DNA of 64,000 nucleotides from Mycobacterium adipatum (lineage in GTDB: Bacteria > Actinomycetota > Actinomycetes > Mycobacteriales > Mycobacteriaceae), in contig NZ_CP015596.1 of assembly GCF_001644575.1 (NCBI RefSeq), forward strand, positions 1,488,001 through 1,552,000, given 5' to 3'. The notes below the pieces were generated by a model that was given only the letters and a program-made list of their open reading frames with translations, searched no databases and had not been told where the DNA came from. The first letter of the stretch is position 1; the number at the start of each line of letters is the position of its first letter. Positions 8,187-15,680 of this stretch are shown here, piece by piece. A program made the position numbers and the translations under genes.

Positions 8187-9101
8187 CTACCAGGTCGCCT
8201 TGACACCGCCCAGTGACCGAGTGACCGCGTCCGCGGTCTCGACCAGGGCCGACGCCCGGCTGTCGATCTCGTCGTCGGTGAGCGCATGGCCGATCTGCAT
8301 GGTGGCCACCATCACCTGGCGTTGGTGATGGTCGTGGACGGGGGCGGCGATGACGCTGATGTCATGGCGCGCCTCGGGGTCATCCTCACCGCGCAGGTAC
8401 ACACGTTCGCCGATATCGGAGACGAGTTCGCCCAACAACGCCCGCAGTTCGTCGGGTAACCGGTTGGACATCCCGGCCATCAGTGCGTAGAGCCGCCTAC
8501 CGCCGGGGGTGAGCCGCTCCACCAGGTAACCCGCGCTGCGGCATTCGCTGATCACCCGTTCGAAGCGAGCGGTGTCGGTACGCAACGGGATGGTGGGCTG
8601 TTTGTGCAGCCACTCGCGCACCGCGTGGTCATCCCACAGCACGAACATCAGGCCGACCGGCGGCGCGAACGGGTAGCTCTGCCCGACCCGCACGGTGGCC
8701 GGCGTGCCCGGCGGGGCGACCAGGTCGAGCAGGGTGATGCGGTCGTCGACCACGCCCGACAATGCGGCCGTGGCGCCGAAGGTCTCCGACAACCGGCGCA
8801 GTTCGTCCCTGGCCGCAGGACTGACGCGCAACGACTCCTGCGCGATGTGCCCGAGAGTGATCAACGCCGGGCCCAGTCGGTAGGTCTTGTCGCGACTTGT
8901 CTCGCCGGCGTCACGTACCAGGTAGCCGGCCTCGGTGAGGGTGGTGAGGATGCCCAGGCAGGTCGGCTTGCTCAGATCGACGCGGCGGGAGAGTTCGGAG
9001 AGCCCGAAGCGGTCATGGGGATGGCGGGCAAGGAACTCCAGCACCGCCACCACCCGCTCGGTGGGCGGCGATGCGCGGCGGGACGGCTCGGGGGAAGACA
9101 T
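8187..9101 (-). CDS. IclR-family transcriptional regulator
   Basis: A 304-residue regulator. The winged helix-turn-helix is at about residues 14-70 (ERVVAVLEFLARHPHDRFGLSELSRR is its opening). The effector-binding IclR domain covers roughly 85-295. I chose the ATG at 9101 because GGAGGT lies 9 bases upstream; the frame extends to a TTG at 9131 with no ribosome site. It is divergent from the operon at 9206, and the gap carries a KstR-type operator and a separate 22-bp palindrome. It probably controls the divergent sterol-block operon in response to a small acid or CoA-derived ligand. Target and ligand are inferred. Confidence 0.88.
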   Translation of the reverse strand: MSSPEPSRRASPPTERVVAVLEFLARHPHDRFGLSELSRRVDLSKPTCLGILTTLTEAGYLVRDAGETSRDKTYRLGPALITLGHIAQESLRVSPAARDELRRLSETFGATAALSGVVDDRITLLDLVAPPGTPATVRVGQSYPFAPPVGLMFVLWDDHAVREWLHKQPTIPLRTDTARFERVISECRSAGYLVERLTPGGRRLYALMAGMSNRLPDELRALLGELVSDIGERVYLRGEDDPEARHDISVIAAPVHDHHQRQVMVATMQIGHALTDDEIDSRASALVETADAVTRSLGGVKATW

Positions 9102-9131
9102 GCTGTGCGCACCTCCGGACGTTGACGCCAA

Positions 9132-9147
9132 CTAGAACGCGTTCTAG
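9132..9147. promoter_or_regulatory. KstR-type operator, perfect 16-bp palindrome
   Basis: CTAGAACGCGTTCTAG is a perfect palindrome that fits the KstR consensus TnnAACnnGTTnnA. It lies between the IclR gene and the divergent operon at 9206, so KstR could silence either or both until a sterol-derived CoA ester is present. Confidence 0.85.
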
Positions 9148-9170
9148 TCTCAGATCGGAAACTCTACCAC

Positions 9171-9192
9171 TTCGGTCCAATATTGGACCGAA
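9171..9192. promoter_or_regulatory. Perfect 22-bp palindrome, candidate IclR-regulator operator
   Basis: Half-site TTCGGTCCAAT is followed directly by its exact reverse complement. It ends 13 bases before the start of the gene at 9206 and is distinct in sequence from the KstR site 24 bases away. The adjacent divergent IclR regulator is the natural candidate to bind it. Confidence 0.65.
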
Positions 9193-9205
9193 AGAATGGA
9201 AGCCG

Positions 9206-10333
9206 ATGTTCTCACAGCCACTGGCCGACGCCATTGCCGAGGCCGAGCGCCTGGTCGCCGAGGCGCCCTTCATCGAGTCCGAGGCCGACCTGCTCGAAGG
9301 CCTGCAGTACCTGGCCGGCTGCATCGCGGCCTGCACGCACGTCGCCTTCGACTACGACCGCGACCATCCGTTCCTGCACAGCGGGACCGGCCCGTTCACC
9401 AAGATGGGCCTCGACAATCCGGACACCATGTACTTCGGTACCCGGGTGCAGCCCGGTCACGAGTATGTGGTGACCGGCCGCCGCGGCACCACCACCGATG
9501 TCAGCTTCCAGTTGCTCGGCGGCGAGTACACCGAAGAGGTCGTGCCCGACAGCGAAACGGCCTTCGACGACCGCAAGCTCGATATCGCCGCCGACGGGAC
9601 CTTCGAATGGCGATTCACCCCGGAGACACCTGCGCAGTTGGTGATTCGCGAGGTCTACAACGACTGGTCGGCCGCACGCGGCACATTCGCCATCGCACGC
9701 ACCGACACCGCAGGCACCGCCCCGGCGCCGCTGAGCAGGGAACTGCTGGAAAAGCGCTATGCCGTGGCGGGCAAGCAGCTGGTGCAGCGCGTGAAGACCT
9801 GGCTGCAGTTCCCCAAGTGGTTCTATGACAATCTGCCGGTCAACACGCTCACCGCCCCCCGGCTCACCCCGGGCGGCCTGGCCACCCAGTACTCCTCGGT
9901 CGGGCACTACGACATCACGCCGGCGCAGGCCATCGTCATCACCCTGCCGGTGACCGACGCGCCGTACCTCGGCTTCCAGCTGGGCAGCCTCTGGTACATC
10001 TCGCTGGACTACATCAACCACCAGACATCGCTGAACGGGACTCAGGCACAAGCGGATCCGGACGGCAACATCCGGATTGTGGTATCCGACGCCAACCCCG
10101 GCGTGACGAACTGGTGCGAGACCCTCGGGCATGCCAAGGGCTACCTGCAGTTCCGCTGGCAGCGGGTCTCGCGGGAGCTGACCGAGGCCGACGGTCCGAC
10201 CATGCAGGTCGTCGACATGGCCGACATCCCCGACGTGTTGCCCTACTACGCATCGAACAAGATCTCGGATGAGGACTGGCGGGCGCGGATCGCGCTGCGC
10301 CAGAAGCTGATCGGCGAAAGAATGGTGGGTTGA
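9206..10333 (+). CDS. Conserved protein of the sterol regulon (Rv3531c-like, unknown function)
   Basis: A 375-residue protein that I match to Rv3531c by position and length. No catalytic motif is recognised. The sequence is soluble, with aromatic-rich segments (WLQFPKWFYDN, LGSLWYISLDYINHQ) and no signal peptide, and may belong to a DUF1214-like group. The start ATG at 9206 gives the family length; an upstream frame extension runs across the KstR site and is unlikely. It is followed 2 bases after its stop by an SDR and then a sulfotransferase-like gene, in the same order as Rv3531c-Rv3530c-Rv3529c, so the three should act in one pathway. Confidence 0.72.
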   Translation: MFSQPLADAIAEAERLVAEAPFIESEADLLEGLQYLAGCIAACTHVAFDYDRDHPFLHSGTGPFTKMGLDNPDTMYFGTRVQPGHEYVVTGRRGTTTDVSFQLLGGEYTEEVVPDSETAFDDRKLDIAADGTFEWRFTPETPAQLVIREVYNDWSAARGTFAIARTDTAGTAPAPLSRELLEKRYAVAGKQLVQRVKTWLQFPKWFYDNLPVNTLTAPRLTPGGLATQYSSVGHYDITPAQAIVITLPVTDAPYLGFQLGSLWYISLDYINHQTSLNGTQAQADPDGNIRIVVSDANPGVTNWCETLGHAKGYLQFRWQRVSRELTEADGPTMQVVDMADIPDVLPYYASNKISDEDWRARIALRQKLIGERMVG

Positions 10334-10335
10334 GC

Positions 10336-11118
10336 ATGGCGGGTCTCTTGCAGGACAAGGTTGTCGTCATCAGCGGGGTGGGTCCGGCGCTGGGCACCAC
10401 CTTGGCCCGCCGTTGTGCCGAGGAAGGCGCCGACCTCATCCTCGCCGCGCGCACCGTCGAACGCCTGGAGGATGTCGCCGGCCAGGTCACCGCCCTGGGG
10501 CGGCGCGCCCTGGCGGTCGGCACCGACATCACCGACGACGCCCAGGTGGCGAATCTGGTCGCAGTCTCCATGGCGGAGTTCGGCAAGGTCGACGTGCTGA
10601 TCAACAACGCCTTCCGGGTGCCCTCGATGAAACCTTTCGCCAAGACCAGTTTCGAGCATATTCGCGAGACCATCGAGCTGACGGTGCTCGGCGCTCTGCG
10701 GCTGATCCAGGGCTTCACCCCGGCGCTCACGGATGCCAACGGCTCGGTGGTGAATGTGAACTCGATGGTGGTCCGGCATTCCGACCCCAAACAGGGTGCC
10801 TACAAGATGGCGAAGTCCGCGCTGCTGGCCATGTCGCAGTCGCTGGCCAGCGAGCTGGGGGAAGCCGGCATCCGGGTGAACTCGGTTCTGCCCGGCTATA
10901 TCTGGGGCGGCACTCTGCAGAGCTACTTCGAGCACCAGGCCGGCAAATACGGCACCACCGTCGAGGAGATCTACAAGGCGGCCGCGGCCAACAGCGACCT
11001 GAAGAAGCTGCCGACCGAGGACGAGGTGGCCTCGGCGATTCTGTTCATGGCCAGCGATCTGTCCAGTGGCATCACCGGGCAGACTCTGGATGTCAACTGC
11101 GGGGAGTACAAGTTCTGA
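10336..11118 (+). CDS. Short-chain dehydrogenase/reductase (Rv3530c-like)
   Basis: A 260-residue classical SDR. The cofactor motif is SGVGPALGT near residues 13-21. NNAF replaces the usual NNAG. The catalytic Ser is in NVNSMVV, with Tyr and Lys in AYKMAK. The C-terminal GITGQTLDVNCG is the usual SDR end. It starts 2 bases after the previous stop and its TGA overlaps the ATG of the sulfotransferase gene (TGATG). A hydroxyacyl or hydroxysteroid oxidation is likely from the sterol-regulon context; the substrate is unknown. Confidence 0.88.
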   Translation: MAGLLQDKVVVISGVGPALGTTLARRCAEEGADLILAARTVERLEDVAGQVTALGRRALAVGTDITDDAQVANLVAVSMAEFGKVDVLINNAFRVPSMKPFAKTSFEHIRETIELTVLGALRLIQGFTPALTDANGSVVNVNSMVVRHSDPKQGAYKMAKSALLAMSQSLASELGEAGIRVNSVLPGYIWGGTLQSYFEHQAGKYGTTVEEIYKAAAANSDLKKLPTEDEVASAILFMASDLSSGITGQTLDVNCGEYKF

Positions 11119-12260
11119 TGGCGCGGACGAATGTGGGAACCGTCGAAGATCTGCACGCATCGGCGACCAAGGCCTGTGGGCTCGACGATTTCGGTGATGA
11201 CAGCGACAACTACAAGGAGGCGCTCGCCGTCCTTTTGGACGCCTATCAGCGCGATGCCGACCTGACCGAACTCGGCAGCAAGATGCAGCGCTTCTTCGTG
11301 CGCAACGCACTTGTGGCCCGGCTGGTGTCCGAGGCGGCCTTCAAGCAGTATCCGCAACATGCGGATGTGCCGATCGAGCGACCGATCTTCGTGACCGGCC
11401 TGCCGCGGACCGGAACCACCGTGATTCACCGTCTGCTCACCGCAGACCCGCGGCACCAAGGTCTGGAGCTCTGGCTCGCCGAGTTTCCGCAGCCGCGTCC
11501 ACCGCGCGAGACCTGGTCGCAGAACCCGGTGTTCGCCCAACTCGACGCCCAGTTCAGCAAGGCGCACGAGGAGAACCCGGACTACACCGGCTTGCACTAC
11601 ATGACCGCCGACGAGGTCGAGGAGTGCTGGCAGCTGTTGCGGCAGTCCCTGCATTCGGTGTCGTATGAGACGCTGGCGCACATCCCCACCTATTCGCGTT
11701 GGCTCGCCCAGCAGGATTGGACCAAGCCCTACCAGCGGCACCGCCGCAACCTTCAGCTGATCGGCCTCAACGAACCCGAGAAGCGTTGGGTGCTGAAGAA
11801 TCCCAGCCACCTGTTTGCCCTCGACGCACTGTTCGCCACCTATCCCGATGCGCTGGTGGTGCAGTGCCACCGGCCGGCCGAGACGATCATGGCCTCGATG
11901 TGTTCGCTTGCCCAGCACACCACCGAAGGCTGGTCGAACAGCTTCTCCGGCAGTGTGATCGGTGAGGATTCGCTGGAGACCTGGTCGCGAGGACTGGAGC
12001 TGTTCAACGCCGAACGTGCCAAGCATGATCCCGCGCAGTTCTGCGATGTCGACTACTTCGAGTTCGTCAAGGACCCGGTCGGTGCGGTGGAGGGGATCTA
12101 CCGCACCTTCGGTATCGAATTCACCGACGACGCGCGGCGGGCGATCTCCGAGAGTCACGAGGCGAGCAAGAAGGGGCCGCGCGCACCCAAGCACACGTAT
12201 TCGCTGAGCGACTACGGGCTCACCGATGAGCAGGTCAAGGAGCGGTTCAAGGGGCTCTGA
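11118..12260 (+). CDS. Sulfotransferase-family protein (Rv3529c-like)
   Basis: A 380-residue protein of the PAPS-dependent sulfotransferase fold. The 5'-phosphosulfate loop is VTGLPRTGTT at about 92-101. The 3'-phosphate region CHRPAETIMASM resembles the usual RxPxxxxxS motif. It is translationally coupled to the SDR (TGATG). A sulfated sterol intermediate, or a non-catalytic use of the fold, are both possible; the family is large in mycobacteria and most members are untested. It converges on the Rv3527-like gene. Confidence 0.82.
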   Translation: MARTNVGTVEDLHASATKACGLDDFGDDSDNYKEALAVLLDAYQRDADLTELGSKMQRFFVRNALVARLVSEAAFKQYPQHADVPIERPIFVTGLPRTGTTVIHRLLTADPRHQGLELWLAEFPQPRPPRETWSQNPVFAQLDAQFSKAHEENPDYTGLHYMTADEVEECWQLLRQSLHSVSYETLAHIPTYSRWLAQQDWTKPYQRHRRNLQLIGLNEPEKRWVLKNPSHLFALDALFATYPDALVVQCHRPAETIMASMCSLAQHTTEGWSNSFSGSVIGEDSLETWSRGLELFNAERAKHDPAQFCDVDYFEFVKDPVGAVEGIYRTFGIEFTDDARRAISESHEASKKGPRAPKHTYSLSDYGLTDEQVKERFKGL

Positions 12261-12276
12261 CCTCCCGCCGAGGTTT

Positions 12277-12765
12277 CTAGCCGTCGCCGGGGGAGGGTGC
12301 GCTGGAGATCTCCTCCAGGCATCCCTCGGCGATGGCGTGCTTGATGCTGTCGGTGAGCCGGTGGCAGGACTTCGCGCGGGCCGGATCGCCGCCGGCCGCG
12401 CGGATTTCGTCGAAGACCGCGCAGCGTCGGGCGGCGGCGGCGTTCCACTGCACGGTGGTGTGCTCGGGCCCGAGCTTCTTGACCTGGACGGTCGCGTGAC
12501 AGAACCGGCAGTCCACCGAGGCGAGCCCGGAGGTCAGATACCGCTCCTTGTCGCGGGCGGTCGCCTCGTGGACGGCCGCCGCTCTCTGTGGATCGGATCT
12601 GAAATCCGGTGCCTTGGACCAGTTTCCGGTGCTCGGGCGAGCCTCGGGATGATCGTGGTGATCCCCGTGGTGATCATCGTCGTCGTGACCGCCGTGCAAC
12701 AGCAGCATCGAACGAGCCAGACGATCGACGTCGGGTGTTTCGGCCTGCTCGTCGCCGGCGGGCAT
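12277..12765 (-). CDS. His/Asp- and Cys-rich protein coupled to kshA (Rv3527-like)
   Basis: A 162-residue protein of unknown function. Residues 24-39 hold seven histidines among aspartates (HGGHDDDDHHGDHHDH), followed by a Cys/His set: Cys86, Cys89-His90, Cys115, Cys134-His135 and Cys149. This composition points to metal binding. Its ATG overlaps the kshA stop (TGATG on the minus strand), so it should be made together with the Rieske oxygenase KshA. Position matches Rv3527 from memory. A role in iron or zinc handling for KshA is inference only. Confidence 0.7.
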   Translation of the reverse strand: MPAGDEQAETPDVDRLARSMLLLHGGHDDDDHHGDHHDHPEARPSTGNWSKAPDFRSDPQRAAAVHEATARDKERYLTSGLASVDCRFCHATVQVKKLGPEHTTVQWNAAAARRCAVFDEIRAAGGDPARAKSCHRLTDSIKHAIAEGCLEEISSAPSPGDG

Positions 12766-13934
12766 CAGCTCGGCTGCTCCGCCGATTCCTTCTGTTCTGC
12801 CTGCTTGAGGTTCTCCTGCTCTTGCAGGTTCTCCTGGACTTCGACGGCCCACTTCTCGTTGGCGACGGTGGTGTCGACCTCCATCTCGAAGCGGTCCGTC
12901 ATATCCGGGGTGACATCGGCGACGTCGACGTAGAACTGCTGATACCAGCGGCGCATCTGGTAGACGGCGCCATCCTCTTCGACGAGCAGCGGATTGTCGA
13001 TGCGGGTCTTGTGCTTCCAGATCTCGACGTCCTGCAGGAAGCCCTTGGAGACACCTTCGGTGAACACCCGGGCCAGCTTGTCGGTGGTCTTCTCGTCGAG
13101 GCCCTTGGGCTTCTCGACGATCACCCCCCACTGCAGCACGAAGGAGTTCTGGCTGACCGGGTAATGGCAGTTGATCAGGATGGACTCGGCCTTGAAACCG
13201 CCGTAGTTGTTGTGCAGCCAGTTGATCATGAAGGACGGGCCGAAGTACGACGCCTCCGAATCCAGATGCGCCTCGCCGTAGGTGGTGCCCAGGTCGCTGA
13301 CGTCCGCGCGGCCCACGTTGTGCAGGTACTGGCTGGCGATATGTCCTTCGAAGACGTTCTTGAAGTATGTCGGCAGCCCGTAGTGAATATAGAAGAAGTG
13401 CGCCATATCGGTCACGTTGTCGATGATCTCGCGGCAGTTGCTGCCCTCGATGAGCATCGTGTTCCACCGCCAGTCGGTCCAGTCGTCGCTGGCGAACTCG
13501 GGGATCTCCGGGATACGGACCTCGGGCTGCGGTGGGTTGCCCTCATGGTCATGCCACACGAACAGCAGGCCGCCGCGCACATCGGTGTGCCAGGCACGGG
13601 TGCGGGCCAGTCGCGGGGTGCGCTTGGCATAGGGCACCAGCTTGCACTTGCCGTCGCCGCCCCAGCGCCAGTCGTGGAACGGGCAGGCCACGGTGTCGCC
13701 CTTGATGGAGCCTTGCGCGAGGTTTCCGCCCATGTGCCGGCAGTAGCCGTCGAGGACCTTGAGTTCGCCCTCGGAGTCGGCGAACACCACCAGCATGGTG
13801 CCGAAGATCTCGACGCCGTGCGGTTTGCCGTCCAGGTAATCCTTCACCGGCCCCAGGCAGTGCCATCCGCGTGCGTAGCGGTCGGGCAGGTCGCCGGTGT
13901 CGATCTCTCTGATGCCGGCAGTCTCGGTAGTCAC
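12765..13934 (-). CDS. kshA: KshA, oxygenase of 3-ketosteroid 9-alpha-hydroxylase
   Basis: A 389-residue Rieske oxygenase that hydroxylates C9 of 3-ketosteroids (substrates such as androstadienedione or its CoA-thioester precursors), leading to ring B opening; it needs the reductase KshB, not in this window. Rieske ligands are Cys65, His67, Cys84 and His87. The mononuclear iron site is NVTDMAHFFYIH with Asn173, His179 and His184. The GTG start follows GGGAGG. A KstR-type site lies 30 bases upstream. The Rv3527-like gene is coupled downstream. Confidence 0.95.
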   Translation of the reverse strand: MTTETAGIREIDTGDLPDRYARGWHCLGPVKDYLDGKPHGVEIFGTMLVVFADSEGELKVLDGYCRHMGGNLAQGSIKGDTVACPFHDWRWGGDGKCKLVPYAKRTPRLARTRAWHTDVRGGLLFVWHDHEGNPPQPEVRIPEIPEFASDDWTDWRWNTMLIEGSNCREIIDNVTDMAHFFYIHYGLPTYFKNVFEGHIASQYLHNVGRADVSDLGTTYGEAHLDSEASYFGPSFMINWLHNNYGGFKAESILINCHYPVSQNSFVLQWGVIVEKPKGLDEKTTDKLARVFTEGVSKGFLQDVEIWKHKTRIDNPLLVEEDGAVYQMRRWYQQFYVDVADVTPDMTDRFEMEVDTTVANEKWAVEVQENLQEQENLKQAEQKESAEQPS

Positions 13935-13964
13935 GGTGGGCCTCCCGTATCTGGTCTCTATAAC

Positions 13965-13978
13965 TAGAACACGTTACA
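13965..13978. promoter_or_regulatory. KstR-type operator between kshA and the hexapeptide-repeat gene
   Basis: TAGAACACGTTACA fits TnnAACnnGTTnnA. It lies 30 bases before the kshA start and 66 bases before the divergent gene at 14045, so it could repress both. Confidence 0.8.
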
Positions 13979-14044
13979 GTTTTGTACGCCCATTGCGCAA
14001 CGTAAGCGCTGCTACCTGCGCGGACCACACGGTATATGTAGACG

Positions 14045-14569
14045 ATGCCGGTTTACTCGTTTGAAGGTCGGGTCCCCAGAATCGACCAGGAGGCGTTCAT
14101 CGCGCCCACGGCGACGCTGATCGGCGACGTCACGGTCGAAGCCGGCGCCTCGGTGTGGTTCAACACGGTGCTGCGCGCGGACTTCGCGCCGATCGTGATC
14201 CGCGCCGATGCCAACGTGCAGGACGGGTCGGTGCTGCACGCCCCGCCGGGGATCCCCGTCGATATCGGGCCCGGCGCAACCATCGGGCACGCCTGCGTCG
14301 TGCACGGCGCGCATATCGGCGCCGACGCCGTCGTCGCGAACCATGCCACCGTGCTCGACGGCGTGATCATCGGCGCCCGCAGCCTGGTGGCCGCGCATGC
14401 GCTGGTGGTTCCCGGCACCAAGATCCCCGACGAGGTGGTGGTCGCCGGGGCCCCGGCCAAGATCCGCGGCCCGGTCGCGGGTACCGGCGCCGAACGATGG
14501 GTGAAGACCAGCTCGGAGATCTACCGCGAGCTGGCGCTGCGGTACCGCGCCGGGCTCAAGGAAATGTGA
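14045..14569 (+). CDS. Gamma-carbonic-anhydrase-like hexapeptide-repeat protein (Rv3525c-like)
   Basis: A 174-residue left-handed beta-helix protein with many hexapeptide repeats (IGDVTV, IGPGAT, IGHACV, IGADAV, IIGARS). GHACVVHGAHIG carries histidines typical of the gamma carbonic anhydrase family. However, the positions around QDGSVLHA and VANHATVLDG differ from the best-studied enzymes, so activity is not certain. It is divergent from kshA across a KstR-type site. Its stop is followed almost at once by a convergent lipoprotein gene. Confidence 0.85.
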   Translation: MPVYSFEGRVPRIDQEAFIAPTATLIGDVTVEAGASVWFNTVLRADFAPIVIRADANVQDGSVLHAPPGIPVDIGPGATIGHACVVHGAHIGADAVVANHATVLDGVIIGARSLVAAHALVVPGTKIPDEVVVAGAPAKIRGPVAGTGAERWVKTSSEIYRELALRYRAGLKEM

Positions 14570-14572
14570 GCC

Positions 14573-15181
14573 CTACTGCTCATCGTCGGCCAGGCCGACC
14601 CGCAGCGCGATCTGCTGCATCTTGCCGATGCTTGTGACGAACGGATCGGTCGTGACGTCCCCGTCGGCACTCTGGAACTCGAGTCGGACCAGCGCGGGAC
14701 CCTCGGTGAACAGCAACAAGGTCACCGCCTTGTCCTCGTCGGGGCGGGTGCCCCGGATCACGACGCCGCCCTGCCCGACGCCGGTGGGTTGGGGATCGCC
14801 GACCACCTTTCGGGTGCTGACCGCCTGCTGCAGCGCGGCCGCGGCGGCGGCATCGTCGGGGTAGATCAGCACGGTGTCGATGACGGCGCGGGTGTCCTGC
14901 GCGTTGACGAAGAAGGCGCTCGCGCCGGGGTGCCCGTCCGGGGAGGGCTCGCGGGAGCGTTGCACGAAGGTGTCATCGGCGTCGGTGAGATCGGCCGCGG
15001 TCAGCAGCAGATCGCGGTAGTCGGAGGCCTGCGGCGCCGCCGTCGACGTCGAGCTGGTGGTGAATGCCGGCAGCGTCGGTGCCGGCGCACTGCTGGCGGC
15101 ACCACCCGGTTCGGCCGGGGTACAAGCGCTGACGGTGACGGTGATCAGGGCGGCGGCGACAAAGTGTGATCGGGACAACAT
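14573..15181 (-). CDS. Putative lipoprotein of unknown function
   Basis: A 202-residue protein. The N-terminus MLSRSHFVAAALITVTVSAC gives a signal peptide ending in a lipobox (VSAC), so it should be lipid-anchored outside the membrane. Next comes a Ser/Thr/Ala/Pro-rich spacer, then a globular part (from SDYRDLLLTAADL) that resembles sensor-type lipoproteins of mycobacteria. The frame extends to 15373, but the signal peptide fixes the start at 15181. It lies 94 bases downstream of the NTF2-like gene and may end that operon. Confidence 0.72.
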   Translation of the reverse strand: MLSRSHFVAAALITVTVSACTPAEPGGAASSAPAPTLPAFTTSSTSTAAPQASDYRDLLLTAADLTDADDTFVQRSREPSPDGHPGASAFFVNAQDTRAVIDTVLIYPDDAAAAAALQQAVSTRKVVGDPQPTGVGQGGVVIRGTRPDEDKAVTLLLFTEGPALVRLEFQSADGDVTTDPFVTSIGKMQQIALRVGLADDEQ

Positions 15182-15275
15182 GGTGGTGAAACTCAACAGA
15201 TCTATCGGGTGTGCGGGATGAAATCGCCTCCCACCGTACGCGAATCGCCGGGCCCGTGGCTGCGGCCCACCAAGG

Positions 15276-15680
15276 TCACACCGGCTGCGCGCTGGCCGCC
15301 GCCTTGTCCAACTCCCAGTACGCGCGCAGTGCGGCGATCTTGCCCTCGGCGTCGACCCGGTAGGTGAACACACCCTCGGCGGTCACCCGGTAGCCGCTCG
15401 CGACGATCACGATGTGACCGACATTTGCTTCCTCGTCGCCGCAGACATAGGACTTGTCGAAGTGGAACTCCAATTGGCTCGGCGCGATCGCCTTGTCGAA
15501 GAACTTCGCGATCGCATCCTTGCCGCGGTGCCCGTTGCCCTCCGGATCGAAGTGCGAAGGTCCGATCGGGTCCTGCACGATCGCGTCCTCGGCGAACAGG
15601 GCCAGCCAGGCCTCCTTGTCGCGGGCGATCGCGGCTTCCCGCGACCGCCGCCCCGCCAACGTGACCGGACTGTCCGTCAT
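15276..15680 (-). CDS. NTF2/SnoaL-like protein coupled to ltp3
   Basis: A 134-residue protein of the NTF2-like fold. The family marks are EAAIARDKEAWLALFAEDA near the N-terminus, a central VQDPIGPSHF, and a C-terminal sheet with GVFTYRVDAEGKIAALRAYWEL. Ketosteroid isomerases and SnoaL cyclases share this fold. The ATG overlaps the ltp3 stop (ATGA), so it is co-translated with the aldolase-like Ltp3. An isomerase, hydratase or binding role on a sterol side-chain intermediate is inferred. Confidence 0.78.
   Translation of the reverse strand: MTDSPVTLAGRRSREAAIARDKEAWLALFAEDAIVQDPIGPSHFDPEGNGHRGKDAIAKFFDKAIAPSQLEFHFDKSYVCGDEEANVGHIVIVASGYRVTAEGVFTYRVDAEGKIAALRAYWELDKAAASAQPV

Noticed and set aside
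9071..9205. A longer N-terminus for the Rv3531c-like protein
   Set aside because: It would translate across the KstR-type site and the 22-bp palindrome and does not resemble protein; ATG 9206 gives the family length.
10413..11117. An upstream in-frame extension of the sulfotransferase gene into the SDR gene
   Set aside because: The extension is Arg/Gly-rich non-homologous sequence; the ATG at 11118 overlaps the SDR stop and gives the usual N-terminus.
12609..13967. A 452-residue plus-strand open frame over kshA
   Set aside because: Antisense to kshA, whose Rieske and iron ligands are complete; no ribosome site or domain on the plus strand.
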